Shown: one piece after another, positions 1 to 9,801 of the stretch
Numbering within the stretch: the stretch's first letter is position 1
Layout: the number at the start of each line of letters is the position of its first letter
Assembly: GCF_007971385.1 (NCBI RefSeq)
Contig: NZ_CP042434.1
Coordinates: forward strand, 992,001 to 1,056,000
Length of the DNA: 64,000 nucleotides
Origin: Arachidicoccus ginsenosidivorans
Lineage (GTDB): Bacteria; Bacteroidota; Bacteroidia; Chitinophagales; Chitinophagaceae
Reading direction: 5' to 3'
Program-made: the position numbers and the translations under genes
Notes under the pieces: generated by a model
Told to the model about the DNA's origin: nothing
Databases searched by the model: none
What the model saw: the letters and a program-made list of their open reading frames with translations, nothing else

Positions 1-1
1 G

Positions 2-730
2 TTCAATAAACTACTGGGAAAACCCCTGACTTATATTGAGACCTATCTGGCCAGCGAAGGGTTTATCGCCTACCAAAACCGTCAGGACGCCTGCGGTGGT
101 ATGCGTCTGGTGGTCAGTGATCATATTTTCTTTGAATTTGTTCCTTTTGATGACCGAAATTTTACCCCGGATGGCGATCTGGTGGAAAATCCTGAGATCT
201 TACTGGCCCACCAGGTCAGTGAAGGAAAAGACTATGCATTACTAATAAGCACACCGGCAGGTGCCTGGCGTTATTTACTGGGAGACACGATCCGTTTCAC
301 GGATGTCTCCCGCTCAGAAATTATTATATCAGGCAGGACTAAACATTTCTTAAGTCTGGTAGGGGAACATCTGAGTGTAGATAATATGAACAAGGCTATT
401 CAGCTGGCTGGAGAAGAGCTGGACCTTCCCATTACAGAATTTACGGTATCTGGCGAACCGCATGGCAGTTTTTTCGCCCATAGGTGGTTTGTCGCCTGTG
501 ATCAGCCGGTGGACAAACCAGTCCTTGCTGCAGTCATTGATAAGCACCTCAAAGCGCTCAATGATGACTACGCAGTGGAAAGAAAAAGTGCACTCAGAGA
601 AATCTTTGTGGAAGTTTTTCCGGAAGAGACTTTTCTTAAATTTCTGGAAATCAGAGGCAAAATGGGTGGCCAGCATAAATTCCCCCGGGTTTTAAAGGGC
701 GGTTTACTGGAAGCCTGGAAGAATTTTTAA
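2..730 (+). CDS. GH3 auxin-responsive-promoter family protein, C-terminal part (5' end outside window)
   Basis: The frame is open from base 2, so the gene starts upstream of the window. The visible 242 residues end at a TAA at 728-730. They read like the C-terminal half of bacterial GH3-family proteins, which belong to the acyl-adenylate/firefly-luciferase superfamily: a stretch around YIETYLASEGF, then FEFVPFD, then GDTIRFTD and SGRTKHFLSLVGEHLS, as in the hinge and C-terminal lobe of adenylating enzymes. Plant homologues join amino acids to acyl acids. The substrate of the Bacteroidota members is not established, so no reaction is assigned. A strong hairpin terminator follows at 816-850. 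Family assignment is fairly sure, function is not. Confidence 0.82.
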   Translation, partial: FNKLLGKPLTYIETYLASEGFIAYQNRQDACGGMRLVVSDHIFFEFVPFDDRNFTPDGDLVENPEILLAHQVSEGKDYALLISTPAGAWRYLLGDTIRFTDVSRSEIIISGRTKHFLSLVGEHLSVDNMNKAIQLAGEELDLPITEFTVSGEPHGSFFAHRWFVACDQPVDKPVLAAVIDKHLKALNDDYAVERKSALREIFVEVFPEETFLKFLEIRGKMGGQHKFPRVLKGGLLEAWKNF

Positions 731-815
731 CCGAACAGGGCTATTAATTTGCTTTTTAAGGGTTTATTATTTGAAATCCTCTAATATTTCTATATTTTCA
801 CGCTTATAAAGGCTT

Positions 816-850
816 ATCTGATAGCGTAAAACGCTATCAGATCCTTCTTT
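816..850 (+). terminator. Rho-independent terminator after the GH3-family gene
   Basis: There is a perfect 11-bp stem, ATCTGATAGCG paired with CGCTATCAGAT, with a five-base loop. A T-rich run (TCCTTCTTT) follows on the + strand. It lies about 85 bases after the GH3 stop codon. Confidence 0.75.
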
Positions 851-928
851 ATTTGTTTTAAATTATAAAAACAATCATGGGGTGCGACCAGTCGAAAATT
901 GAACAGGTAGCCTTCCGTAATATATTTA

Positions 929-1591
929 ATGTTATTTTCAGCAATAATAAAAGGTCTGGCTATCGGACTTATGCTAGGCATTTCTGTTGGCCCGGTTATT
1001 TTTGCGATCATCAAACAGAGCATTAGTAACGGTCACAAAGGCGGGGTGGCCTTTATATTAGGCGTATCCATGTCGGATACGCTGCTGGTTATCTTATGTA
1101 ACTTTTTTACCCAGATCTTCAGCTCTACCGGAATGCTGGAAAAGATCATTGGTTTTGGCGGTAGTTTCTTTTTAATCGGACTCGGCTTTTATAACTTCTT
1201 CCTCAAAAAGTCTATCACCAACGAGGACAATGAAATCCTGCATAAAAAGCTCAGTCATCGGGACGTACTATCTATCTTTTTTTCCGGATTCTTAATGAAT
1301 TCCTTAAATCCGGCAGTTATTTTATTCTGGATTGCGACCTCGGCCAGTATTATGGTCAGTGCCAAAAACTATCTCCCCTATGAGATCCAGTATCGGATCG
1401 TCGTATTTTTAACCTGCCTGATATTCACTTTTACTCTGGATATCTCCAAAGTATTTTTAGCCGGCAAGATCAGGAACCGATTAACGCCCCATAATATTCA
1501 TATTGTGAATAGGATTTCCGGGGCAATTTTTATTATATTTGGTTTAGCTTTATTATATGGCATTTATTCCGGTCGGGTACTCTCCCACTAG
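929..1591 (+). CDS. LysE-family translocator (putative amino-acid exporter)
   Basis: This is a 220-residue protein with about six hydrophobic segments, the normal size and topology for the LysE/RhtB family of inner-membrane exporters. The N-terminus carries the conserved G-x-x-x-G-x-S-x-G-P stretch (residues about 13-22, MLGISVGPV). The central loop is followed by SGFLMNSLNPAVILFW, and the Asn-Pro pair is typical of the family. The exported substrate cannot be read from the sequence. The gene stands alone behind a terminator, and a MarC-type membrane protein follows after 51 bases, so the two may be co-transcribed. Confidence 0.83.
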   Translation: MLFSAIIKGLAIGLMLGISVGPVIFAIIKQSISNGHKGGVAFILGVSMSDTLLVILCNFFTQIFSSTGMLEKIIGFGGSFFLIGLGFYNFFLKKSITNEDNEILHKKLSHRDVLSIFFSGFLMNSLNPAVILFWIATSASIMVSAKNYLPYEIQYRIVVFLTCLIFTFTLDISKVFLAGKIRNRLTPHNIHIVNRISGAIFIIFGLALLYGIYSGRVLSH

Positions 1592-1642
1592 GATACATAA
1601 CTAAGAAAATACGTTAACTGTCAAACAAAGCATCAATGTAAT

Positions 1643-2311
1643 ATGGAATCAATGTCCGCGTTTTTACATCTGGCCTTTATTACTTTTATCACCTTATTCC
1701 CGGCGGTGAATCCGGTGGGTAGCTCCTTTATGATAGATCCGCTGTTAAGCGGTCTGACCAAAAAGCAGCGATTGATTGCCGCCAGAAAAATATCTTTTTA
1801 TAGTCTGACTATTTGTGTCGTATCCGTTATCCTTGGTAGCTGGATCATGAAATTATTCGGGCTATCACTACCCATAGTGCAGATTGCCGGTGGGATTATT
1901 ATCTTTAATATGGGTTGGAATCTGCTGATTTCTAAAAAAGAAACCAGTAAAGGCCCTGAAACCTTTACCCAGCCAGAGGATAAATACAAGGAAGTCGAAA
2001 ATATTCTTTTCTATCCGATTGCTTTTCCCATGCTGTCAGGTGCCGGTACAATTTCCGTATTACTGACACTAAGCGCCTCCAGTGCCAATCAAAACTGGCA
2101 ACAGTATCTGTTTAATACCGGCTCTTTGATTGTGGGAATTATCATGATGGTGCTGTTAATCTACATTTGCCTGATCAATACCTTATTTTTATTTAAACGC
2201 ATTGGTAAACGTGGCCAGCAGGTAGTCAACCGTATTAGTGCCTTTTTGGTCATGTGCGTAGGACTTCAGATTCTCTGGGAGGGTATCCAGCACCTGCTGA
2301 AAATGAAATAA
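1643..2311 (+). CDS. MarC family integral membrane protein
   Basis: The product has 222 residues and six predicted membrane spans. Hallmarks of the MarC/UPF0056 family are FPAVNPVGSSFMIDPLL near the N-terminus, a second conserved GGIIIFNMGW segment, and FPMLSGAGTISVLLTL in the middle (residues about 130-145). The E. coli founder was once linked to multiple antibiotic resistance, but that link was later withdrawn and the function remains unknown. An alternative start lies at the fourth codon (1652). It is probably transcribed with the LysE-like gene upstream. Confidence 0.87.
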   Translation: MESMSAFLHLAFITFITLFPAVNPVGSSFMIDPLLSGLTKKQRLIAARKISFYSLTICVVSVILGSWIMKLFGLSLPIVQIAGGIIIFNMGWNLLISKKETSKGPETFTQPEDKYKEVENILFYPIAFPMLSGAGTISVLLTLSASSANQNWQQYLFNTGSLIVGIIMMVLLIYICLINTLFLFKRIGKRGQQVVNRISAFLVMCVGLQILWEGIQHLLKMK

Positions 2312-2361
2312 TGGATTGTTTTATTCGGATTGATCAGCACTTTGCATGCCTAAAAAAATTT

Positions 2362-2383
2362 AATGAATGACAAATCATTCATT
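2362..2383. promoter_or_regulatory. Inverted repeat upstream of the Xre gene, possible autoregulatory operator
   Basis: AATGAATGA, four bases (CAAA), then TCATTCATT form a perfect 9-bp inverted repeat ending 20 bases before the Xre start codon. A further ATGAATGA half-site overlaps the start codon itself at 2404-2411. Dyads like this before small HTH genes are often autorepressor sites. That role is inferred only from position and symmetry. Confidence 0.45.
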
Positions 2384-2403
2384 ATTGCACAAATTTCGCC
2401 TCT

Positions 2404-2724
2404 ATGAATGATTTTTCATACAATCCAGCCATTAGTGACGCGGCCATTATAAAGGATATTGGCACTTTTATTAAACAAAAAAGAGCAGAACAAAACCTGA
2501 CACAAGCCGAACTATCTGAGCGGGCAGCCATGAATCGCTCAACACTCAGCCTGATTAATCTGATAAAAATATTGCGTATGCTTGACTTACTGTACGTATT
2601 TGCGGAGTTTAGATATGAGCCTGTAATCAGTCCCATGTTATTGGCAAAAGCAGATGAAAAAATGCGTAACAGCGCTGCCAGGAATAAAAATCAATCAAAT
2701 ACAGGTGCAGATTGGTCATGGTAA
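2404..2724 (+). CDS. Xre/HipB-like HTH regulator with apparent internal in-frame deletion
   Basis: The 106-residue product begins like Bacteroidota HipB-type regulators: IKDIGTFIKQKRAEQNLTQAELSERAAMNRSTLSLI covers HTH helices 1-3. In relatives an ENGE-type turn and the start of helix 4 come next. Here the sequence passes straight from STLSLI to NLIKILRMLDLL, so about eight or nine residues seem to be missing in frame. The short repeat CTGATTAATCTGAT at the junction would fit loss between direct repeats. The C-terminal tail, with SPMLLAKADEKMR and ending GADWSW, is otherwise family-like. No HipA kinase follows. DNA-binding ability is doubtful. Confidence 0.65.
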   Translation: MNDFSYNPAISDAAIIKDIGTFIKQKRAEQNLTQAELSERAAMNRSTLSLINLIKILRMLDLLYVFAEFRYEPVISPMLLAKADEKMRNSAARNKNQSNTGADWSW

Positions 2725-2920
2725 GACAAGGCCTCAGGACAATTTATGATGTTCACATTCGTTACAATAATTGTCCGAAAACGAACAGTTAGCCAGAACA
2801 AAAACTCTAACTTATTATTTATCTTATAGTTACATAAGTGGCATCAAAATCGTTTAAAAGAAAATGCAATACGCATTTTCTTTTTTTTACTTTTTTGATT
2901 ACAAAATAATCCAAAACGCG

Positions 2921-5319
2921 ATGTGGAAGCATTACCTAAAAGTTGCCTGGCGGAATCTAAAACGTGCCAAGACCTTCTCCTTGATTAATATCATCGGGCT
3001 CAGCCTTGGGCTTACCTGCAGTATCCTGATCCTGTTATTTGTCAAAGATGAGTTGAGCTTTGACAGGTTTCATGAAAAGGGGCAGCAAATCTATCGAATC
3101 AATTCAAAGTCAACTGTAAATGGGGAAACTGGACAAAGTAGTATCACTGGTACCTTGGAAGGCCCCAGGTTTGAGCAGAATGTACCGGGTATTAAGGCAT
3201 TTATTCGCTATCAACAAGCCGGCACCAATATCAAAAGGGGCACAGACGTAGAACCTTTAAGACTTTTTAGAACAGACAGCAACTTTTTCCAGGTCTTTAG
3301 CTTCCCACTTATTGCAGGGGACCCAGCCACTTGTCTAAAAGATCCTTATTCCATTGTTCTGTCTAAAGATGAGGCCATCCGGCAATTTGGTTCTACAGAT
3401 ATTATCGGTAAAACCATTCAGCTAAAGCAGGATAGTGCTTTTGTACCGTACACTGTGACAGCTGTTGCAAAAAATTGTCCGGAGAATTCTTCCATTCGCT
3501 TCCCAGCCCTGGCCCTTTTCAGGGCCAGTAAGGCCGATGAACAAAATGATGAAAATTGGTTCAGCCATTACTTAAATACATTTGTCCTGCTGGATAAAAA
3601 TGCCAATGCCACCCAGGTAGAGCACCAGATGCAAAAGTATTTTCAAAAAGATGCCAGTGGCACTTTTCATGCGATGCTGCAAAAATTCGGGATACCGGAA
3701 AATTCCATATCCTTACCTATTTACCAACTGCAACCGCTTGAGCGGATGCATCTGGACAAAGATGTCCACTCTGGCAATGGCATAGTAGCCACTGGCAACA
3801 TCACAAATGCCTATATCATGGGGCCATTGCACTTTTTATCCTGCTGATCGCCTGTATCAATTTTATTAATCTTACAGTAGCCAGGTCCATCAAAAGAGCC
3901 AAAGAAATTGGTATCCGCAAGGTCGTTGGCAGTACTAAAAAGCAACTCACAGCGCAGTTTATGGGGGAATCCATTTTGCTGTGTCTCATTGCTTTTACGC
4001 TGGCACTTATCCTGACAAAGGCGACACTTCCTTTATTTAATTCGCTGTCTAACAAGTCCTTATCGCTCAGTTATCTATTTGACGGGAAACTAACAGCGGA
4101 GCTAATTGCACTTTTTTTATTGACCAGTTTTATTGCCGGGTTTTACCCGGCAATGGTGCTCACCCGCTATGAGCCCACTAAGATTCTCTATAACCGCTTT
4201 CAGGTGGCTGGCAAAAACTATTTGCAGAAAAGCCTGGTTGTCCTGCAATTTGTGCTAGCCACTTGTTTGGTTGCACTGACCTTTGTACTATACCAACAGT
4301 TTAAATACATCACAAGTGCCAATCTGGGTTATGACGACAGTAATCTGGTGCTCATCGAGCAATATGATAATCATTCAAAGGGGCAGCTTTTCACTAAGCT
4401 ATTAGCTGAAAATCCAAATATCCAGGAAGTGGCCGCAAAAAATGCAGGCAATAACTCTACCATTGGCAAAATCACCAGCGGAGAAATCATCAATTTCAGA
4501 AAGGACTTAATTACGCCCAATTACCTGACGGAATTAAAGATCCCCATGGTACAAGGCCGGAATTTTTCCATGACAAATGCCTCAGACTCTGTGGATAAAG
4601 TCCTGGTCAATGAAGCCTTTGTCAAAAAGGCCGGCTGGACGGATCCGCTTGGGCAAAAAATCACCTTTACAACGGAAAATAATAAGACAGCAGAGATCAT
4701 AGGCGTTGTTAAAAATTATCATTACGGTTCCATGAATGAAAACATCGAACCTCAGTTATTTAAGTGGCAGGATGTCCAGGACTTAAACGGCTTTTATATT
4801 AAAATCAAACCAGGTAATACCACGCAGGCCCTGGCCTTTATCAAAAAGGCATATCAGCAGGTTTATCCGATGTCACCCTATAGTTATAATTTTGTTCAGG
4901 CCTCCAATAAACTCCAGTACAGTGATATTGAAAAATGGCGTCAAATATTATTTTTTGGTGGTCTGATTACTATTTTAATTTCATTTATGGGGCTTTATGG
5001 TCTTTCTGTACTCTCATCTGAGCGGCGCAAAAAAGAAATTGGGATCCGTAAGGTCTACGGCGCCACTGTTAGCAGTATTACAAGGCTACTGACAACAGAT
5101 TACCTGAAGCTGGTATTAATAGCGTTTATCATTGCAACACCTTTGACCATTATTGCCGCCCGGAAGTTTTTGCAGACGATGCTTTATCGGATCCCGCTAT
5201 CTGTGGAACTATTTATTATCCCGGATATCCTGGTGATTTTACTAGCCTTTATAACGGTTTATTTACAGACCAGGCAAAGTGCCATTACAAATCCTGTCAA
5301 GAGCCTGAAAAATGAATAA
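2921..5319 (+). CDS. ABC transporter permease, FtsX/MacB type (one-base frameshift near 3822)
   Basis: This is an 800-codon permease typical of Bacteroidota: a first TM segment, a MacB-like periplasmic domain, a block of three TMs, a second periplasmic domain, and a final FtsX block. The start was chosen at 2921 (MWKHYLKVAWRNLKRAKTF), the usual family N-terminus; an upstream ATG at 2864 is less likely. The frame breaks at ATGGGGCC (about 3819-3826). One extra G restores AIALFILLIACINFINLTVARS followed by KRAKEIGIRKVVG, which is conserved. The second FtsX block has ERRKKEIGIRKVYGA. The corrected length is 799 aa. No ATPase partner is adjacent, so the substrate is unknown. The break is probably a sequencing error (see findings). 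Confidence 0.85.
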
Positions 5320-5359
5320 CCGTGAGCAACAAATCCGGTAAATCCGGTAAGCCCCTTAG

Positions 5360-5402
5360 ACTGCCGGTTTAAAGATTATTTCTCTTCTGCCGGCAGTTTT
5401 TT
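5360..5402 (+). terminator. Terminator of the permease gene, overlapping the 3' end of the glucosidase gene
   Basis: ACTGCCGG (5360-5367) pairs with CCGGCAGT (5390-5397) and is followed by six T on the + strand. The right arm lies inside the last codons of the convergent glucosidase gene, which ends at 5376, so one stretch serves as coding sequence and terminator. Confidence 0.6.
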
Positions 5403-8018
5403 ATGGATTTCACTAATCAGTTCCGCTACAAGGGCTGTCCAGCCAGTCTGGTGACTGGCGCCAAGCCCCCTGCCGGTATCGCCATTAAAATATTCATAGA
5501 AGAGTACCAGGTCATTATTTTCAGGCCTGTCATAAAACCAGTCATATTGACTGCCATTTAATTTTCTACGACCGTTTTCGTCTCTTACAAAAAGGCTGAT
5601 GACTCTTTTTGTAAGCTCTGTAGCAACTTCCAAAAGGTTTAACTGATGGCCGGATCCGGTTGGATATTCTACCTTCAGGCTGTCTTGATAGAACCGGCCA
5701 TATTGCAGGATGCTGCGAATGAGTAAATAGTTAATCGGTATCCAGATCGGGCCGCGCCAGTTGCTGTTACCGCCAAAAAAGTCAGAAGTCGCATCCCCCG
5801 GGTCGTATTGAATCCTATAAACAACACCATTTACGGTCACTTCATAAGGGTGATCCTTGTGGTATTTTGAGAGACCTCTGATTCCGCCCTCACTTAAAAA
5901 CTCCGTTTCACTTAAGATGCGCTCCAGTAAAAACACCAGCCTTTCTTTGGGTATTAGTGAGATCAGAATCTTGTCACTACCTTGTTTTTCCTCATTGGGC
6001 CAGAATTTACCATTTTCCTTTCTATAGGTTTCAAACCAGGAGATCCGTTTGGTAAAATCTTTCAGGTTTTTGAGTGCCGGTTTTCGGATCACGGAAGCCG
6101 CAAATAGCGTGGTAAGCCCGACAATGCTCTGAATCCTCAGATGCAAGGGATCACCACTTTTGGAGGCTAAGACGTCATAATAGAACCGGTCTTCCTCATT
6201 CCACAAGCCTAGTTCATTCAGCGATTCTGCAATTAATACAAAATGCTCAAAGAACTTGGTAGCCGTATCTTCAAAGGAGGGGTCATATAAGGATATTTCC
6301 AGGGCAATGTCCATCATATTTAAGGCATACATCCCCATCCAGCTGGTTCCATCTGCCTGCTCTAGTTTCATTTCACTGTGCAGGGGCATATTGCGGTTAA
6401 AGGCGCCGATATTATCAAGGCCCAAAAAGCCGCCTTCAAATATATTTTTCCCATTGGGATCCTTTCTGTTGATCCACCAGGTAAAATTGATCAGTAATTT
6501 ATGGAAGACTTTTTTCAGAAAATTAATATCCCCCGGACCACTACCCTTTTGTTTTTTTTCAATCTGATAGATTTCCAGAGCAGACCAGGCCTGCAGTGGC
6601 GGATTCACATCGCTGAAGCTCCATTCATAGGCCGGAAGCTGCCCGTCTGGTTTCATATACCATTCCCGCATGATAAGGGAGAGCTGATGCTTGGCAAATA
6701 CGACGTCTATTCTGGCCAGTGCAATACACTGAAAGGCCAGATCCCAGGCGGCATACCAGGGATATTCCCATTTATCAGGCATCAGGATGATATCCTGATT
6801 TTTAATATGTTGCCAGTCCCAGTTCCTGCCATGAGCGCGGACTTCGTTATTATGCGCAATCCCGTCACCAAACTGGATCCATTTTTCTATATCATAATGA
6901 TAATATTGTTTATTCCAGAGCAGTCCGGCAAAGGCCTGGCGCTGGATATTGATCGCATCCTTAGACAGGTCTTTGGGTAGTACGGCCTGGTAAAAAGCGT
7001 CTGCCTCTTGTTCTCTTAACTTAAATATATAACTGGCGCCTTGTTCAAAGGGATCTTCCATGGCTTTACTGGACAACCTAAGAAACAGTACACGTTCTTC
7101 TGCCGGCGCTAGTGTCCAGTGATAAACCGGGGAAAATTTAGTACCGGAAATCTGCGCTGCGAGTTCGGCTTTATCCGTGCCATGGATGACGGCTTCCTGG
7201 ATGGCATCTTTGGTAAAAGCTGTTTGATTGGGTTTACCAAAGAGCTTCTCAAAATTGGTTTCATTTTCTGTAAAATACTGTTCATCAGCCGCTGGATAGT
7301 ATAAATAATAATCTCCCAGTCTCTCATGGGTAGCCTTTACAACACCTGTCTTTTCCATTGACATAGAAGGCTTTATACTTCCTGGCTCACTCTGCCACCG
7401 GTTATAAAACCAAAGTGTTGGCAAAATGGTTAAAGGGGCAGTGTTCTTTGAGCGATTTTTAACGGTAATTCTAATACCGATATCTGTTTTGTCGTATTTA
7501 GCATAACAGATATCTACATCAAAATAATTATTATCATTAAAGACCCCGGTATCCAGGATCTCATACTCTTCATCCAGCGCAGTACGCTTTTTATTTTCTT
7601 CCAGTAACTGATCATAGGGAAAAGCGGCCTGCGGGTATTTATATAAATACCGCATAAAATAATGGGAAGGAATATTATCCAGGTAATAATAAAGCTCTTT
7701 TACGTCTTCGCCGTGATTGCCATCATAATTGCCCAGTCCAAATAGTCTTTCTTTTAATATACCATCCACCCCGTTCCAAAGACCTATAGCAAAGCATAGA
7801 TTCTGGAACATATCAGAAATACCGGCAATGCCATCCTCACCCCACCTGTATGCCCTGCTATCAGCATGTGAAAAGGGAAAATAGTTCCAGGCGTCCCCGT
7901 TTTCACTGTAATCCTCTCTAACTGTTCCCCATTGTCTCTCTGCCAAATAAGGTCCCCATTTTTCTAGCGGCACCTCTGTTTTGGCGTTTGATAATAATCT
8001 TTGCTGCTCAGCGGTCAT
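5376..8018 (-). CDS. GH63-like glucosidase (mannosylglycerate hydrolase/glucosidase type)
   Basis: This large 880-residue protein has no signal peptide and is therefore probably cytoplasmic. The N-terminus carries ERQWGTVREDYSENGDAWNYFPF and YRWGEDGIAG, features of the bacterial glucosidase group assigned to GH63. The C-terminal (alpha/alpha)6-barrel carries WAAWDLAFQ-like, GFLGLDNIGAFNR and GGNSNWRGPIWIPINYLL motifs. The family hydrolyses alpha-glucosidic bonds in oligosaccharides or compatible solutes. The exact substrate cannot be told here. Neighbours give no pathway context. It is convergent with the permease and divergent from the DUF3810 gene. Length matches the family. Confidence 0.85.
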   Translation of the reverse strand: MTAEQQRLLSNAKTEVPLEKWGPYLAERQWGTVREDYSENGDAWNYFPFSHADSRAYRWGEDGIAGISDMFQNLCFAIGLWNGVDGILKERLFGLGNYDGNHGEDVKELYYYLDNIPSHYFMRYLYKYPQAAFPYDQLLEENKKRTALDEEYEILDTGVFNDNNYFDVDICYAKYDKTDIGIRITVKNRSKNTAPLTILPTLWFYNRWQSEPGSIKPSMSMEKTGVVKATHERLGDYYLYYPAADEQYFTENETNFEKLFGKPNQTAFTKDAIQEAVIHGTDKAELAAQISGTKFSPVYHWTLAPAEERVLFLRLSSKAMEDPFEQGASYIFKLREQEADAFYQAVLPKDLSKDAINIQRQAFAGLLWNKQYYHYDIEKWIQFGDGIAHNNEVRAHGRNWDWQHIKNQDIILMPDKWEYPWYAAWDLAFQCIALARIDVVFAKHQLSLIMREWYMKPDGQLPAYEWSFSDVNPPLQAWSALEIYQIEKKQKGSGPGDINFLKKVFHKLLINFTWWINRKDPNGKNIFEGGFLGLDNIGAFNRNMPLHSEMKLEQADGTSWMGMYALNMMDIALEISLYDPSFEDTATKFFEHFVLIAESLNELGLWNEEDRFYYDVLASKSGDPLHLRIQSIVGLTTLFAASVIRKPALKNLKDFTKRISWFETYRKENGKFWPNEEKQGSDKILISLIPKERLVFLLERILSETEFLSEGGIRGLSKYHKDHPYEVTVNGVVYRIQYDPGDATSDFFGGNSNWRGPIWIPINYLLIRSILQYGRFYQDSLKVEYPTGSGHQLNLLEVATELTKRVISLFVRDENGRRKLNGSQYDWFYDRPENNDLVLFYEYFNGDTGRGLGASHQTGWTALVAELISEIHKKLPAEEK

Positions 8019-8165
8019 TGTAATAATGTTTTCTTCTATTTATTCAGGGGCGAAGATAGCCACTATTGCTGGCTTTTGGTGGTCCAATTTTGCACAAATA
8101 GCCAACAACTGTTTGAATAGGAACACCTGCCACATACTAAAAAAATGCCTGATTTATCTTAATTT

Positions 8166-9314
8166 GTGGCCCAAATGCAAGCAAAGAAACGTACACAAAA
8201 GGCGAAAATGCGCAAATCTGGAAAAGATCAGCGCCCTTATCTTAAAACAAGGTCCGGTAAATGTCTAATTGCGTTATTGCTGTTTTGTATACTACTCTCG
8301 ATGTTATCCAGGTTTCCTGCGTTCATTGAACATTATTATGCGCTAGGGCTTTATCCTGTTATTGCAGGCGGGCTTAGAATCAGCTTTGGCTGGCTGCCTT
8401 TTAGCCTGGGGGACTTACTATATACCCTTCTGGGCATTTTTATGCTTTGGCGACTCATCCGCTTTATCAGGATCCTGGTGAAAAGAAGATGGTCCAAACC
8501 GTACGGTTTTAAATCTCTATATACAGTGCTTTGGACCGGAGGGATTATTTATGCACTTTTTTATCTTTTCTGGGGCCTGAATTACAGCCGGCTGGGCATT
8601 GCGAACCAACTAGGGCTAAGCGTCACTAAGGATTATAACACCGAGGAGCTGCAGTCACTCACGCAAAATCTACTCAAAAAGACCAATCAGGACCGGCGCA
8701 GGCTCGGCAGCCCCATTGAACTACCCAATGCCAAAACCCTTTTTAATGGCGCCGTACAGGCCTATCAGCAAATAGACAAAAAATATTCATTTCTCGCATA
8801 CCGGCATCGCAGCATTAAAGTCCCCATCTACAATGCACTGGGAGGTTACCTGCAATATACAGGCTATTACAATCCTTTTACAGGAGAAGCCCAGGTCAAT
8901 ACGGCGCTTCCTGGCATTTTACTGCCTTATGTAACCTGCCATGAAATGGCGCATCAATTAGGGTACGCTTCAGAAGATGAAGCCAATTTTGTTGGTTTTC
9001 TGGCGGCCACCGCCAGTCCGGACCCTTTATTTCAGTATTCGACTCATCTGGAGCTCTTTCGGTATGCCAATAGTGAACTTTGGTATCGGGATTCTAATAT
9101 GGCCAGAAGTAATTACAAACAGTTGGATACACTGGTCAAGCAAGATCTGACTCATTTACAGGCATTTTTTGAGGCCCACGAAAATCCTATTGGCAGGTTT
9201 ACCACGAAAATCTACGGACTCTTTCTAAAGGCCAACCAACAGCCACAAGGACTGGACACCTATGATCAGGTGACAGCCTGGTTATTGGCCTATCAAAAGA
9301 AATTTAAAAAATAG
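8166..9314 (+). CDS. DUF3810 family membrane protein with HExxH motif
   Basis: The N-terminus is basic (residues 1-35). Three membrane segments follow (about 36-55, 72-100 and 118-135), then a soluble C-terminal domain. That domain holds TCHEMAHQLGYASEDEANF (first His about residue 259), a zincin-like HExxH with a downstream Glu, so a membrane-bound metallopeptidase is plausible. The family is uncharacterised and the catalytic role is inferred. The start is uncertain: GTG at 8166, or ATG at 8175 or 8208 in the same frame. Position 8208 gives a shorter basic lead and may be correct. Confidence 0.82.
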   Translation: MAQMQAKKRTQKAKMRKSGKDQRPYLKTRSGKCLIALLLFCILLSMLSRFPAFIEHYYALGLYPVIAGGLRISFGWLPFSLGDLLYTLLGIFMLWRLIRFIRILVKRRWSKPYGFKSLYTVLWTGGIIYALFYLFWGLNYSRLGIANQLGLSVTKDYNTEELQSLTQNLLKKTNQDRRRLGSPIELPNAKTLFNGAVQAYQQIDKKYSFLAYRHRSIKVPIYNALGGYLQYTGYYNPFTGEAQVNTALPGILLPYVTCHEMAHQLGYASEDEANFVGFLAATASPDPLFQYSTHLELFRYANSELWYRDSNMARSNYKQLDTLVKQDLTHLQAFFEAHENPIGRFTTKIYGLFLKANQQPQGLDTYDQVTAWLLAYQKKFKK

Positions 9315-9801
9315 ACTGGTTCTGGATAAATAAATGGAAATAATCTCAAAAATTAATTAATAATAACAGAAGTCAATCTGTGCTCACCTCTCCTCTCCTC
9401 AAAAGGAGGTCCTTCCTACTTTTGACTACTAAAAGCTAAAACGGTCCATAGGTGTATTTACTACCTTTATATTTTAAATCGGTCAACCACCTTTGCTCAT
9501 GGCTAACAATCCAACCATTTCTGATAATGAATGAGACCAAAATCCTCTTTCTTGGCATGGTTTAGAAACGAAAATTAAGCTATTTTTCTTCGTATCAACC
9601 TTCCCCACCCTTGAATTTTTCGCTTACCATCACATCTGATAAGCAGCACCTTAACAATTATAAAGCTTTCATTTGGGTCGAACTAAAATAAAACAAAACT
9701 ACAATTTTATTCAAAAATTACTAATATTTTTATAATTGCGTTTTTTTACCTATCTTTGCATTTTAATTACCCTTTTTCAGTAATAATATTATATATTTGC
9801 C
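9315..9801. other. Non-coding stretch before the toxin-antitoxin pair
   Basis: These 487 AT-rich bases contain no credible gene. A small CTCC/GGAG hairpin lies near 9390-9410. The only regulatory signal found is the -7-like box at 9751-9758. No remnant of an integrase or transposase was recognised. Confidence 0.5.
9751..9758 (+). promoter_or_regulatory. -7 promoter box for the higBA-like pair
   Basis: TATCTTTG matches the Bacteroidota -7 consensus TAnnTTTG and lies 43 bases before the toxin start codon. The -33 region is only T-rich (9726-9730), without a clear TTTG, so the call rests on one element. Confidence 0.45.

Noticed and set aside
6501..6980. 159-codon plus-strand frame inside the glucosidase gene
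   Set aside because: It is fully contained in and antisense to a well-supported GH63-like gene.
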